Assembly: GCF_004664715.2 (NCBI RefSeq)
Contig: NC_051074.1
Span: 19,035,558-19,099,557, forward strand
Direction of reading: 5' to 3'
Length of the DNA stretch: 64,000 nucleotides
Source: Peromyscus leucopus
Lineage: Eukaryota > Chordata > Mammalia > Rodentia > Cricetidae
Shown here: positions 13,010 to 26,186 of the stretch, piece after piece
Numbering within the stretch: the stretch's first letter is position 1
Layout: each line of letters starts with the position of its first letter
Made by a program: the position numbers and the translations under genes
Notes under the pieces: generated by a model
Databases searched by the model: none
Seen by the model: the letters and a program-made list of their open reading frames with translations, nothing else
What the model was told of the DNA's origin: nothing

Positions 13010-13215
13010 AAGGGTGTATGTGGGTGGGGGGTGGGGGGATGTGGGGGTTATATATGTGTGTATTTGTAAATAACATATTATTTAACAACAATTAAGGAAA
13101 TAGAGGCCATGAATTTGAAAAAGAGCAAAGAGGGGTGCATGGAAGGGTTAGAGAGAGGAAAGAAAGGAGAAAATGATATAATTGTATTTTAATTTCAAAA
13201 AATAAAAATATTTTA
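13010..13215 (+). mobile_element. Rodent L1 3' UTR end
   Basis: Contains ACAACAATTAAGGAAATAGA, GGCCATGAATTTGAAAAAGA, GCAAAGAGGGG and AAATGATATAATTGTATTTT with an A-rich end, the standard tail of a rodent L1. A G-rich run at 13021-13048 lies at its left. Confidence 0.75.
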
Positions 13216-13233
13216 AAAAGAAAACCCTGCTAT

Positions 13234-13372
13234 AATCAGCTAGGTGTGGTGGCACACATCATTAATCTCAGCCTTCAAGAGGCAGAGGCCAGAGGATCTC
13301 TCTAATTTGAGACCAGCCTGGTCCATATAGCAAGTTCCAAACAACCAAGGGCTCTTATCAACATTTAAAACA
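13234..13372 (+). mobile_element. B1 SINE, degenerate
   Basis: AGCTAGGTGTGGTGGCACAC starts the element; GGCAGAGGCCAGAGGATCTC and GAGACCAGCCTGGTCCATAT follow. The 3' third is weak. Confidence 0.85.
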
Positions 13373-13602
13373 AGCAAAAATCCATAATCACTGACATAAA
13401 ATAACATGTATGAGATAGTATGAAAAAGCAAAACACTTCATAGGGGTCATTTTAAAATTAAAACAGATTTATTTGCTTATTAACAAATATAAAATTGACC
13501 ATTTAACAGTGTGTTATATATCAGAAAATCCCAAAACCCTACATTTTAATAAACACCTTTCAGTAATATATATATATCTATATCCCAGAAATACATAATA
13601 TG

Positions 13603-13604
<2 letters not shown>

Positions 13605-13661
<57 letters not shown>
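13605..13661. repeat. (CA)n microsatellite
   Basis: About 28 CA units after a short TA-rich lead. Confidence 0.96.
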
Positions 13662-13665
<4 letters not shown>

Positions 13666-14192
13666 ACACATAGGAAAAGAGGTGACTTTCATTTTTCAGA
13701 ATTCGAGAAAATAATCAAAGAACCTATTAGGTGTATGTGAATATTCATTAAATCATAACATAAAAAGCAAAATCACAGCAATACTTCAGCAGCGGATAAA
13801 CTGATACATATACAGATGTCTATCCTCCCCATCCATGGAAAACTTGCAGTGTCACAGCAGATGATTTGTTGTTTCAGGATAATGTGCACAACAGATTAAA
13901 TGGTGTCACATGTAAAGTATAACATTTTTATAAAATAGAACATACTTATACAGAAAACTAACTATTGACTTGGTATAAACCACAACTGATTTCCCTTTGA
14001 GCACTGGATCATAGGTAACTTACGATTTCTAACCTTTCTGCTTTACTATGTCTTCCAACACTTCTTTCATGAGGACTTACTGTTTCTGTAATTTCTAAAA
14101 GTAAATAAATAGAAGGCGCCTCTACCCTTATCTACTTATATTTGAGACATGAATTATTTTGTGTCTAATACTTTAAAGGAAAAGGTCATTAC

Positions 14193-14362
14193 ATTCTGTT
14201 TGTTTGTTTGTTTGTTTTTGTTTTCGAGACAGAGTTTCTCTGTGTTTCCCTGGCTGTCCTGGAACTTGTTCTGTAGGCCAGGCTGGTCTCAAACTCAGAG
14301 ATCCACCTGCCTCTGCATCCCAAGTACTGGGATTAAAGGTGTGCACAACCACCTCTCAGCAT
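14193..14362 (-). mobile_element. B1 SINE, antisense
   Basis: (TTTG)n tail, then CGAGACAGAGTTTCTCTGTG, GGCCAGGCTGGTCTCAAACT, GGGATTAAAGGTGTGCACAA. Full length. Confidence 0.92.
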
Positions 14363-14401
14363 GTTTTTATAAAATAAAAAATAAAATACCACATATATCC
14401 G

Positions 14402-14620
14402 TCTGGAGAGGTGGTTCAGTGGCTAAAGCATTTGTTCTTAGAGAGGACCCAGGCTCAGTTCCTAGTTCCCACCAGTTCACAACTTTCTATAACTCCAGTT
14501 CCAGGGGTGTTAATACACTCTTCTGGCCTCTGTAGGGACCAGGTATGCAAGTGGTATACAGACATACATGTAGGCAAAACACTCATACACATAAGATAAA
14601 ATATAACCTTAAAAAATGCA
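14402..14620 (+). mobile_element. B2 SINE, diverged
   Basis: CTGGAGAGGTGGTTCAGTGG starts it, then CTCAGTTCCTAGTTCCCACC, CTCTTCTGGCCTCTGTAGGG and a long B2-type tail. Confidence 0.85.
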
Positions 14621-14700
14621 CAGAATTGTCATTCTAAAAATAAAATATTTACTGTTCTTTTTAAAGACCAGTAGATTCTTGTGCATTAAGACTACCATTA

Positions 14701-14868
14701 AGCTGGGCAGCAGTGGCACACACCTTTAATCCCAGCATTCAGAGGCAGAGCCAGGCCTCTGTGAGTTTGAGGCCAGCCTGGTCTACAGAGCGAGATCCAG
14801 GACAGTCATCAAAACTACACAGAGAAACCAAAAAAGAAAAAAAAAAAAGAAGAAAAGAAAAGAAAGAG
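14701..14868 (+). mobile_element. B1 SINE
   Basis: AGCTGGGCAGCAGTGGCACA, CTTTAATCCCAGCATTCAGA, GAGGCCAGCCTGGTCTACAG and an A/GA-rich tail. Confidence 0.92.
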
Positions 14869-15765
14869 ACTACCATTAAATTGTTGGTGAGGCTAACCCA
14901 AGGTTTGTGTAGGATGCGCTAGTGTGAGGTTTCCCATGTACAGCCACAGTTCCAGAACTGTGAAGTCCCGCAGCTGCAAAAGGACGGACGGGATCAGAAA
15001 GGAGCAGGCCACCTGCTCTGTTTCCCAGCCTATCTGGTAACAAGTCCTTTCCTACGGAAGTAGTCCCTACTATGAAACAAACAGCCTGAGACGCTCAGCC
15101 TCTGGGACATCCTGTGCCCAAATTGGCCACTGTCTCCGTGACAATTCTGTCAAGTTATCTATATCCTAAAATATTTATGCCAAAAATTTGCTCATATCAA
15201 CTATGTAGTTTTACAAACAAACCAGTTGATGTCATGATGTATATCATTTGAAATGTTTTAGTAAATGTCTTACACTACAATCATTTTCCATTAGAACTTT
15301 AAAATATTTCTGCAATGTCTCAGACACTAAAGACAATATTTAACAATTAGTAAACTGTGGGTTGTGACATTTGTTCAATATTTGCAGAGCCTTTCTCCCA
15401 CCGCTGCATTAGAAAAATCTCTCTCCAGCTTTACAGCATGGAATTTGAGCACAAGGCACCATTGGCGCTACAGGTGCCCCACACGTGAAATGTCTCTATC
15501 CCAGCTCTCAGAGCCCACAGCTGATTTCCCCAGCCTGCGGCTCATATCCCTCCTCCTTCACTGCCACCATCACACAAACTGCTGGACACCTTCAGACGGT
15601 TGCAAGCATTGCCACTCCTGGCACTCAGAGAGCAGATTGACACAAATAACATGTGTGAGAGCTCCAGAAGGGGGGTACAGTACAGGAGAGCACCCTGAAA
15701 TCCCTTCCTTCTACCTTCAGTCCACCACTGAAAAGTCAACACACTTATCCATCCTTTCCTACTGT

Positions 15766-15957
15766 TTAATCACAACTTTTTTTTTTTTTTTTTGGTTTTT
15801 CGAGATAGGGTTTCTCTCTGTATAGCTTTGTGCCTTTCCTGGGACTCACTTGGTAGCCCAGGCTGGCCTCGAACTCACAGAGATCCGCCTGGCTCTGCCT
15901 CCCGAGTGCTGGGATTAAAGGCGTGCGCCACCACCGCCCGGCTTAATCACAACTTTT
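15766..15957 (-). mobile_element. Young B1 SINE with 15-bp target-site duplication
   Basis: The element (15781-15942, antisense) has a T-rich tail, the lineage variant stretch TTTGTGCCTTTCCTGGGACT and the 5' end CACCACCGCCCGGC. Identical 15-bp duplications TTAATCACAACTTTT occur at 15766-15780 and 15943-15957, showing the exact insertion site. Confidence 0.96.
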
Positions 15958-16454
15958 CTACATTGTTTCCTCTAACTATGCCCTGCTAAAGTCTGGGCAT
16001 TCTTCCAAATGTACAATAAATGACTGTCAGACTCCAGGCTTCTCCTGGGAATCATTTCACTCCTTCTCCAGGTCTCCATTCATTATCTGTATAAATGTGT
16101 AGAGAATGTCAAGAGCAGGACATGTTCTGTGGCAGGAAAGAAGATATGCTAATGCTGCTCTGTGTTTTCTAACTGAAGAAAGCATCCGAGTCAGACAACA
16201 GGCTGTGTGATGATGGAGGCTAAAAACTCAGCCTACAGCAGAGAAGACCATGGTCCAGCCAGGCGAGTGTTGAATGCTCCAGGTATTAAAGCTGAGTGCC
16301 GCCCAGTCACTTTACTGAACAAACCAGATCCTGATACACACACTCCTATGGCCTCTGGGTCAAATTAATGGAGGTCTGTGCAACTACCATCAGAAGACAC
16401 ACATGTATATTCTTTGAACATATTAAGCTAGTGTCATGAACACAGTTTTAATAG

Positions 16455-16770
16455 AAATATTTTAAATATTTTTTATTAATTCTTTGAGTTTCACACAATA
16501 CAGTTTGAACATGTTCACCACCTCACTTCCTCCTCTTTCCAGCTTCCCAGCTCTCCCATCCCTTGCCAGCCAACTTTAAGTTTTGGTTTTTTTTTTTGTT
16601 TTTTGTTTTTTTGGGTCCTTCTTTCTTATAAATAGTGTCTGGGCCTCACAGTACCTCCAGCACCGTGGACCACTTAAAGGGCTACTGCAGACTAGATTTG
16701 AATAAGGGTTTACACAAAACACTCCTACAAAGAGTAAGTGTGCTAGTCCTTCACAATCGATTTTGAACAC
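16455..16770 (-). mobile_element. Rodent L1 3' UTR fragment, antisense
   Basis: TTTTTATTAATTCTTTGAGT, TTTGAACATGTTCACCACCT, a pyrimidine-rich middle and CTTAAAGGGCTACTGCAGAC follow the reverse of a rodent L1 3' UTR. The long T-rich run at 16582-16612 is part of it. Confidence 0.6.
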
Positions 16771-18430
16771 TCAGCTCTTCTGTATGCACTGTTCACTTGC
16801 ATTTCATGAGGATCTACAATTGTATACATTAATTATATATAATTGTCAACATTTCCAGGTAAAAATTCTTCATTTCTTTTTAGGAAAAAGAAAAAAAGGC
16901 ACAAATGCTTCTTTTTGTAAACCTATGTTGTCCTGAGTAGCAGGCTGGCTGCCTACGACAGTACAATCCATTGCTGAAGGGAGCCCATAGGAGGATGAGC
17001 ACTCAGTAGAAACACTGGCATGTCAGGACAGTGTCCACACAGCAAAGTGTCAGCCAAAAACTTTGACAAAACTAAGTGCCACTCAAGGAAACCTTAAATT
17101 TAATGAAAATGTCTGAACTGAATTAGTTAGTTAGTTCAAGGTATGGTAATCCTGTACTTTAAAAAAAAAAAAAAAAGTCTATTCTTGTAAGTAAAACTAT
17201 GTAGAGTTTTCATGGTAAGGAAACGGACATGATTCTTATTCAAACTACCTGCAAGTCAGCTTAATCATCTACATGATATATTCACAAGCGTTTATTCTTT
17301 CTCCAGGCCCTCTAATTACAGTGCTCTACTGTTGACCATTTCTAAGACAGTATAGTCATTTTAGCAGTTAAGACACATTGTTTCTCCATTTCATCAGAAA
17401 GGGTTAATAAATGGCTGGCAGAGACTAAGTTCCTACTTCTCAGAATAATGATTACTGTGAAATAATACTTGAATTCAATGTAAAGAGTGGCTACCTCAAT
17501 CTGCCTATGTGATGATTCCATAAGTACAATATAATAAAGTGATCTTTATTTTTTACAAAAATCCCAAATGACAACTTCTAAGGCTTTAAATGAGGGGAAA
17601 CTCCATACTCGGACTCCCACTCTCTGTACTGCCCAAAACTCATGCAGCTGTTTGCCTTCCAATGCCTACGTTCAGCTCTTCAGTGTTTATTACTGAGAAA
17701 GGTAATTAGAAGATGTGAGGACACAGTAGAAAACCATGCTGTTAGACAGAACGATTCCCTGGCTAACTCCAGCTGAAGAACAACCTTGACTGACAGAGAC
17801 GCAGGCTCCCTGTCCAGAGAGGAGCTCAGGGTGCAGTCTCACCATGTCCTCCCATCACTTACACTCACATCTGGAGAAGACCAGCTGCGCTACATACGCA
17901 TCCTTGGGAAACTTCTTTCATCTGAAAATGGCAGGTCAGGATTTCTAGAAAGCAAAGGCTTACAGCCATTTAAATTTGGCTCTACCTAATGCCACTGTGT
18001 TGGTGTGGAAGAAATCAGACCTAGCTCTCTCATTCACTTCTACCAAGTCAACAACTGCCAACTAAGCCTTTAGAAGCCCTTAAAAACAACAAGGAAACTA
18101 CTCTGCTCTCAATGTCTCAATAAGAATAGGGCGTTTATTTCACAGGTGATAGCAAGCTTGAAGGGTGCCTTTTGATTACCTACTTCTATGTGATTGTGTT
18201 TTCTATTGTTCTTCTCCTACTTGGCATGATGATGAATTGCACATGTATGCCCACAGGCCATATAGCCATCTGACACTGTACATTTTAATCACCTAATGAT
18301 TATTAGTTCTAGTCCCAAAATGCATCTAAAAATCACTTTTGAAGATTCAATGAAAATATTCACTTTATTTTCCACATAATGAGAGTTTTACACAACACAG
18401 CTGAAGGATTCTTGATTTTTCCAACTCTAA
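16771..18430. other. Unique intron sequence
   Basis: No repeat or exon recognised, apart from an A17-like run near 17161-17176. A short open frame at 17786-17989 has no supporting features. Confidence 0.45.
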
Positions 18431-18439
18431 AAATAAAAT

Positions 18440-18575
18440 TCTTAGTACAGGGGTGGCACACCCTACACTCCTCTGACTCAGGACACAGAGGAAAGCAGAA
18501 GGGCTGCTGCTCAGTCAGTCAGTCTGGGCCACGGAGCTGTTCTAGGCCAGCCATGGCTATATAGCAAAACAAGCA
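18440..18575 (+). mobile_element. Degenerate B1-like SINE
   Basis: GGGGTGGCACACCCTACACT and, further on, TCTAGGCCAGCCATGGCTAT then ATAGCAAAAC match the start and middle of B1 with much decay. Confidence 0.5.
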
Positions 18576-18631
18576 AAAATTTTAACTAATATGAACAATT
18601 AGTTACTAGGTTTTAAGGGGGGAAACATCAC

Positions 18632-18838
18632 ACTGGGGTTGTAGTTCAGTTGGCACAGTGCTTGTCTAGCATGTATGGAGCCATTGATTCAAATCCCAAC
18701 ACCACACTCTGAGTTCAGTGGCACACACCTTTAATCACAGCACTTGGTGGCTAGGATCAAGACTCCAGTGCCATCATCAGCTATATAATGAGTTGGAAGC
18801 CAGTCTAGGATAAATGAAACCCTGCCTGGAAGAGAAAA
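18632..18838 (+). mobile_element. B4 SINE (ID/tRNA head plus B1-like tail)
   Basis: Begins ACTGGGGTTGTAGTTCAGTT, TGGCACAGTGCTTGTCTAGC, then TTCAAATCCCAACACC (the tRNA-derived head), followed by GGCACACACCTTTAATCACA and GAAGCCAGTCTAGG (the B1-like half). This fusion order defines B4. Confidence 0.9.
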
Positions 18839-20639
18839 AGATAAAGGATGCTTTCACCACCAAAAACAAAAGCTGAAAGATTATGTTTGGAGATTTTAAA
18901 AAAAGTTTTTAAGCATTAGGACATCTGTATAAAGAATAAATGAGTAAATCTTATGGTTTTTCACAATACTTCTATATTGAAATTATTGCAAAATAAATGA
19001 ACATTAAAATAAATAAAAGCAAGAGATTATTTAAAGCATTTTCTTTGGTACTCTAAATATTTATAGGAAATTATGAAGACTTCAATGCTAACATTCTCTC
19101 ATATTCTTCTGAATAAATTTTCTCCTGAACTGTAATTTAAAACAAAGAAATTCAATTAAGCTCTCAAAAATAGTCTTTATATTGTCTGCCAACATTAAAA
19201 TAGCATAATCAAGAAGCTTTAATTTTATTTATAAACACTAGACTTACAAGAAAAAATGGATCCTCTATATTTTAAAAATCCTTAAGACCTTCTCATGAGT
19301 AAGTTTATAAACATCCACAAGAAAACGAGGTGCAATTTAACATTCCAATCATATGGCTGGTGTATGCTGGATTCTACACTGTAATAAACACATAATCCGA
19401 AATCTAGTTCATAGCTTGAATAACGTCTTCCATTCAAACTAATGCAGGACTTGAAAGTTAAACAACCTGTATATAGTACCTACTAATTAAGCCAATAAAA
19501 AGAATAATCAGCAAAACTGAGCAAAATGCAAAATTAATATTTATAGGAGTGGCATGCTTATTCCATCATTACTTCTAAATTCACGCAATTCTAAAACTCA
19601 TCTTCATAAATTTTCAAGCTTTATAAAGCACGTTAAAATTTGTAATCTTACTCTAGTCTCGCCACACACTGTCTACTAGGTAACTGGTGCAACACCCATG
19701 TGCAGTAAGTTTTCTATCTACATGATATCAAAACCACTCTGGAGAGTTAGTTAGGCAGTGAGAAGGAGAGAAGGGAGAGCGGAGAGTGTGGTCATCAGAA
19801 TCACTTCACACATGCTTGAAATTGTTAAAGAACAAATAGTAAAAAAATTAAAAAGAAAAAGGGTTTTCCCCATTTTTAATGGTTTTTGAACAAAAAAAAT
19901 GCCAGGCAATTCACCGTTATGTTCACTGAGAACATATCCTAGAGAGCAATTAAAAATAACAGATCAATCAGTCTTTTCAGGCTGCCTTGAGTCCATGAAA
20001 TGCAGCCGAAATGGAAAAGAAGCAGCTGACAATCTATCCCTAGGTCTGCTCTGCTTAGGGTTTGTTGTTTAAAACAGGAAATATCCCAGTAAGACCACAA
20101 AATTCTCTCATGTATAATTTAATAGTTTGTGCTTTTTCATAGTAGGCAGAAATGGGTACCATATGTATAAGCTTAGTAACACTGAGTAAATACATCATGT
20201 TCATATACTACCAATGAATACACTATCTCTCAAAATATTTCTAATATGAGAAGCTAAAATAGCACCATAATTTACCTCAAACGTCATAATTTCATCCACA
20301 TATGGAAGACTTTTCCTTTAGTATTTCTCTTTCATTTATAATATAACCAGGACCTTTATTTTATCTTTCCTATGGACTTCACAATAAAACACCAGTCTTA
20401 TGCTCACTGAACTTCAGCAATCGGTCTCATAAAAACCCAAAGAATTCCCTGAAGGCATGCTACTTGACCTCTAGCACTTCATAATTCAATTAGGAAATAA
20501 ACCAAACATTTTACAGATGCTTAAAATACAGAGACTATTTAAAGATGCATGAGCTTGTCATCAATCCAAATTACTTCAGAACTGAAATTTTTGGAAGCAT
20601 CGTCTTTGAACTAGACAATGAGCTCTAAGGATGTGCTCA

Positions 20640-20667
20640 TCCCACCCACCCCACCCCACCCCCGCCC
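20640..20667. repeat. CCCCA-type low-complexity run
   Basis: Runs of 3-5 C separated by A, a possible G-quadruplex on the minus strand. Confidence 0.8.
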
Positions 20668-22718
20668 AAATGAGCACAAACGTCACTGGAGGCTGACTGC
20701 TATGCGGCCTGACCAGCACAAACACTGCTCAGGAGGCTGTCGCAGCATCGGGCTACGGAGTATGAAACTAAATGAGGTCTGCTCAGATTGTTTTTGAACA
20801 CTATGTATTATGATCCATGAAAAATAAATATTAGAATCCAATGAAACTCCATCCTTGTGAAAGGTTAAGTAAAGCCTCTTCACTTACCAGATGATTAAAA
20901 ACTTTAAAGGATGGGAAGAAAATATCGGAATATGGGTCAAACAAGTATGTTTTTAAAAGATAAAAATGGAAAAATTATGGTTAAATTCAAGTATCTGAAG
21001 AAATAACCCATGAAACAAACAGACTTTTTTCCTAAGTTAGCAATAAAACCTCAGACCACTTAATATGTGATGAATGAGAGTCTATCATTCAAAATTCTAG
21101 TGCACCATATGAACATATAACTAAGTATATACATGATAGCTATATTTGAATATGAACTATACTATTAAAATATGAAAAAGGGTGGAGAAAACACAACTTA
21201 CTTCCTCTTTAAGGATGCTTACTAATTATTAGGCAAACTAGAGTAGATGGTTTTGGCTTGTTAATCAAGTAGTCATACTTAAACAGTATAATAACATATA
21301 AAATGAACTCAAAAATTACAAAGGAGCATTAAAAAAGATCCTACTCTCTAAGAAATTAGGCTACTGATTCTTAAGATTTGTAGTCATTAAATTATAAGAA
21401 ATTATTAAACTATCAGAAAACAAAATTACTCTAAACCAAATTAACTTATTAATAATCAGTTTTAACTCGGGGCCAAAAACTTTCTACTTTTTAAGCTTTT
21501 TTAAAGTATTACTTGTCTATATCCTATCATATTAAGTTATTTATGATAATTTCAAAATACACTTAGGAGGAGAATGTATACAAGAGAGTCAATTTCTAGT
21601 CCTATGTTATATGTCTAGCAAATACAATCATAAATTAATTAATTAAACAAAGAAGGACAATATTAAATGTCACATTTTTCTGCAATATATTTTCTATTAT
21701 AAGACTCAGAATTTAATACCCAGCAAAATATTAACATTAATTTTCCAAAAGTTAAGACTACATACATTCATTTGTTGATTGAAATAATAATCTAGAACTT
21801 TGGGCATAAGCTTAAAAGCTGCCTTAAAAAACACTTTAAATGACAGCAGCTTTTCTACAAACTAATAATCTACTATAAAATAATGTCCTGTACTATGGTT
21901 AAAAAATGAAGACCAGTTATACTAAAGGTTGGTTACCTGGAGTAGAATAAAAAAAAAATCTCCAAATATTTTAGTCTGCTAAATTAATAAAGAAATAATA
22001 TAACAAGCACATAACACTTATAGTTATGTTAAAATATTATTATAAAGATCTATATAAGAACTACATAAAATTTTAGCTGCTAATGACATGGAATAGATTA
22101 CATTGAATTATATTAATTTTATACTAAGTATAAAAGGGTATGCCTTACAAATCTAATACAAAAAGTCATACATTCTTCCTATAGAGACACCTACAAAGAA
22201 AAATCCCAAGAGATTTAACTGTTTGTATTAGAATGCACATTTATCAACACAAAATATGCAACAGAATATTAACTATAAAATTTTACATGCTCTTGACCCA
22301 AAGTAACTTATACAAAGCAGTTCAGAAATCACTTCAGTGCCTATAAAGTAATGTGCTAATGGAGAGCTGTAAAGACTGTGAACACTTCCCTTCCAAAGGA
22401 AAGACCATTAGGCTTCTTAAATGGAAGGGAAAAAAGCCCACTTACAAAACAAAGATGTCTGTTATGCTGTAGTATTTGTAACTTAATTTAGTAAAAATTG
22501 GTAATAAGCTATATGCTCAGTATATCATATCATACTCAATAACAAACAATACTCAGCTACTAAAGCTTTCTACATGAGGGTTTTCACTCTTGCTACATAC
22601 AGTAAGCTGAAGCAGTCGGGATCATACACAAACATTAACCCAAGAGAACTTATTAACCTTTACATTTTACACTGTGTTCCCTGTTAATATGCCTAACTTT
22701 ATGCTATAATTTTAATAT

Positions 22719-22757
22719 TTTTGAGACAATCTCACTATGTAGTCCGAGGTGGCTTGA
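22719..22757 (-). mobile_element. B1 remnant, antisense
   Basis: TTTGAGACAATCTCACTATG then TAGTCCGAGGTGGCTT mirrors the 3' part of a B1-like element. Short and truncated. Confidence 0.5.
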
Positions 22758-24498
22758 TAATTTTTAAGAATACAAAATAACCAAATATTGTTTTAAAATA
22801 GGTACATAGAAAAAAAGGTCCCTCAAAATCAACCTGCATAAAAATTCCTGAATTCTGAAGTAAAGTGAAAAATGAATGGCTTTAAAAACTATTTTGTATC
22901 ATTTAGTTTATTTTACTGTTTACATATGATATCAAATATAGAACATTTGACTCTCCATCAAAATATGCTTAATTTTCCTAATAATGTAATTATAAATAGG
23001 AAACAATTGTGTAGGCTTCAGAGGCTTGAAATATAAGTATACAAAACAGCCCACAAAGTAGCAAGCTATATACAATGTTTTTAAAAAATGAAATGTTTGC
23101 TCTTCCTATCTAAGGCATTCAAATTATAAGGCAAACAGAGAACAGTTATTAAAACAATTCCCTATGCTTCATTATGTTTATGACAGGGAAAGTGCAATTA
23201 GCAGTTTTGGAAGTACTTTTTAATTTCACATTTTAAAAATCACATGGGAAGTTTAAAATTTATTTTAAAAATAAGTCATAGCACATCCCCAAATCAAGGC
23301 CAAACCCAACTTCAATCAACTCTGACGGTTCGCACAGCTGGCACATTCTACTCTGTCTACACTCCCTGAGCGTGCATGGCAGAGACACAGCTCTACCTTC
23401 CAATGGCTCCCAATTTCATTAGAGCTTGCATACAACACCAAAAAAAAAAAAAAAAAAAAAAAAGCATTTTAAATAAGCGACTCATTCATCTTTGTTCTGT
23501 GTAAAATTTCTAAAATTATAAAATCAGTCTAGTCCTTTAAGTACAAAAAGGGAAATATAGCGATAAGAAAAGATAACACATATCTCATCTTCACTAAGGC
23601 ACATTTTAAACATGTACCTTCTTTGAAATTTTTCCAAATATGAAAATTATTAGTATGGCATTATGCAACAGAAGTCAAGTGTTTCCGTTCTTAATGAAAA
23701 CATCTGCAGTTTGGCTCGGAGAAGCAACAGCCATCTATTACATACCTAATGAATTTGCGCTTTACATTCCAATGCAAAATGTACCAATAAATGAAACAAC
23801 TACAACGTATTTTCAGCAGAATTTACTAAACAATACATCTAAGATAATGTGAAGACTTTACTGATTTCTTTGCAAAGATATTTTTAAAATAAATCTGAAA
23901 TTAGTCATTTATTTTAGCTAAATGAAAACTAAATTTGAAAGTTATATGCAATCCTAAAAATAATTAGAAAAAAGCAATAATTGCTTTGATTATCTCTCAG
24001 AAAAAAATATATTTTGAAATAATAGATAACCTTCAGCTTTTACGCTTAAAACTATACTGTTATTAATCTCTATTACTACTTCAGAGTTTAAAGTAATTAT
24101 TCCTACCACAACACACACCTCTAAAAAGAACAGCAGTGGTATTTTTCTCAAATATGTGTACTTGAGATGTATGTGGTAAAAATAAGTTTATCAACATGGG
24201 CTCAAATGTTTACTAAGGTCCAAAACTGACCTACTGGTCTATTATTTCCATTTGAAAAATTCTCAGTTTTGATGTCTTCTTAAAGATAACTATTGTGTTA
24301 CCCAAAACAGCCCTTTCTAAAATGACAGACAAGAAAACGTGTCCCGCGGCCTTCCTGTCCTGACTACCTGTGAAGACTCCAGTGCTCGCTCTCCCTGTCC
24401 TCTGGCTGTGGCCCTGCCCTTACCTTCGCTGTCCTGGCCTCCCGTTTGTGCCTTTTCGTATTTCATCCGTCCTTTATCCAGCAGCACAGAACCAAAAC

Positions 24499-24540
24499 GG
24501 CCCATGTCACCAGGCCCATGTCACCAGGCCCATGTCGTCA
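24499..24540 (+). repeat. 14-bp tandem repeat, three copies
   Basis: GGCCCATGTCACCA occurs at 24499, 24513 and (with two changes) 24527. It sits in an unusually GC-rich patch (about 24340-24560) of this AT-rich intron. Confidence 0.9.
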
Positions 24541-25798
24541 ACAGGCCCGAGAAAGCCATGGAAAAACACATCCTCCCTATTTTAGGGGTAAAACTAAGCC
24601 AGCTATCAGGTTGGAGATGAGGGGAGTTTCAGGCATCAGACAAGCCTGCCCAATAAACCTCAGACTGGAATCACTGATTACAACTTCACACACACACACT
24701 GAGCTCTTGGAAAGCATCCAAGTTTTTTTTTTTTTAACTCTTCTCTTCTGTCTAGGAAACAGAACTAAAAAAAAAAAATAATTGAGCTATAATAATTCAA
24801 TCTCCTTAGCCAGTCTATTGAACATGAAAAAAAATAACAAAATCTTCATAATCTAGAACTTTTGACCATTTTAGCTTCATTTAAATATTTAAATCTGAAG
24901 TCAGACTAAACAGTTTTATGCTTCTCACAATATTTGCTCTGACTGATAAAAATATTAGTTACTAAATATATAATCACTGGAATAGGGAAAAATAATCAAG
25001 TAATTTAATAAGGCTTTAAGAAACTGACTTCCTGGATGTCATATCTGATTCAATTGTTCTTCGACTTTTTAATGAATTAGCTAGTGCTAATTTTCACCAC
25101 ACAAAAAAGAAAGCAATTTTTTTAAGCACAAGTTTAATGTCTATCAGCAAACAAAACTTTACGCTAAATGTCTGCAGATAAATGATCACCAGGTGGCTAT
25201 ACTGAGGCAGAATTTCCCACCAGGATGCATTCACCAAGGCACCTCAGTAACAATTACTGCCTTGCTACTTAACAGCTGATGCTAATCAAATATATTCTTT
25301 TAAGATGTTCATATTATTGTAATAATCCTGTAATAATCTATAGTAACAATCACATTTAAAAATTCTAATTACTGAACGTGTAAAAATATTAAAACACCAA
25401 GATGGAAAGAAACAAAGTATCACAAAACAATAGTTAGAGCTATATGCACAACTTTAAGATACTTATACTGCCACTTCTATGATGATAAATAAAGTGGCTT
25501 CTGCCCTGGTCCTGACCAAATCAGTGCTGCCCAAGCCCATCTAAAAGAACATCGGATCTTTCTCTAGTTTAGAAATGGCAGCTGGGAACTGTGGCAAGTT
25601 AGCAAGTCAGCCTGCTTCACGGAAGTTTTAGTTCCTCCTGGGCGGCCTGGCACTGCCTTTAGAGAGAGTGTTAGAAGAAGAAACGCACTTACAGATACAG
25701 AACAACAGTGTTGGAACCTGCCCTGTGACTTCATGACTTCATCTACACAGTCTCTGCCATACTCAAGCTGTGAAACTTAAGTTACAACGGTGATTACT

Positions 25799-25817
25799 GG
25801 GGGGGGGGGGGGGGGGG
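25799..25817 (+). repeat. Poly-G tract, 19 G
   Basis: Nineteen uninterrupted G bases, between ATTACT and TCCATG. Confidence 0.95.
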
Positions 25818-26004
25818 TCCATGTTCATTCAAAAGATCTGCTTCTGCCTCCACCTTTCCAAATTAAAAAACAAAAACAGGAAAAAGAGATAAACCTATGT
25901 AAAAACTTGAAACACTACCACCGAAAACAAACAAATTTAAAAAAAAAAGTTGCCACAGGCAAAGGCTAAAAGTAAATGACAAAGTAGGCAAGAAAAAAAA
26001 AAAT

Positions 26005-26186
26005 GACAATTCTTTTTTTTTTTTTTTCTGGTTTTTCAAGACAGGGTTTCTCTATGTAGCTCTGCGCCTTTCCTGGAACTCACTTGGTAGCCCAGGCTGG
26101 CCTCGAACTCACAGAGATCCGCCTGCCTCTGCCTCCCAAGTGCTGGGATTAAAGGCGTGCGCCACCAACGCCCAGCGACAATTCTT
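26005..26186 (-). mobile_element. Young B1 SINE with 10-bp target-site duplication
   Basis: Antisense B1 (26015-26176) with T-rich tail, CTCTGCGCCTTTCCTGGAAC and the end CGCCCAGC. GACAATTCTT is repeated at 26005-26014 and 26177-26186. Confidence 0.95.

Larger units (their letters stand above)
18900..24490. other. Unique AT-rich intron sequence
   Basis: Long stretch without confident repeats other than a C-rich run (20640-20667), a B1 remnant (22719-22757) and an A24 run (23440-23463). No exon-like block with splice sites and family similarity was seen. Confidence 0.5.

Noticed and set aside
14149..14535. A 128-codon plus-strand open frame
   Set aside because: Formed by an antisense B1 followed by a B2; SINE translation only.
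15364..15825. A 153-codon open frame on the plus strand
   Set aside because: It runs into the T-rich tail and body of a B1 insertion, has no known domain and no splice or start context. The segment before the B1 is unassigned sequence.
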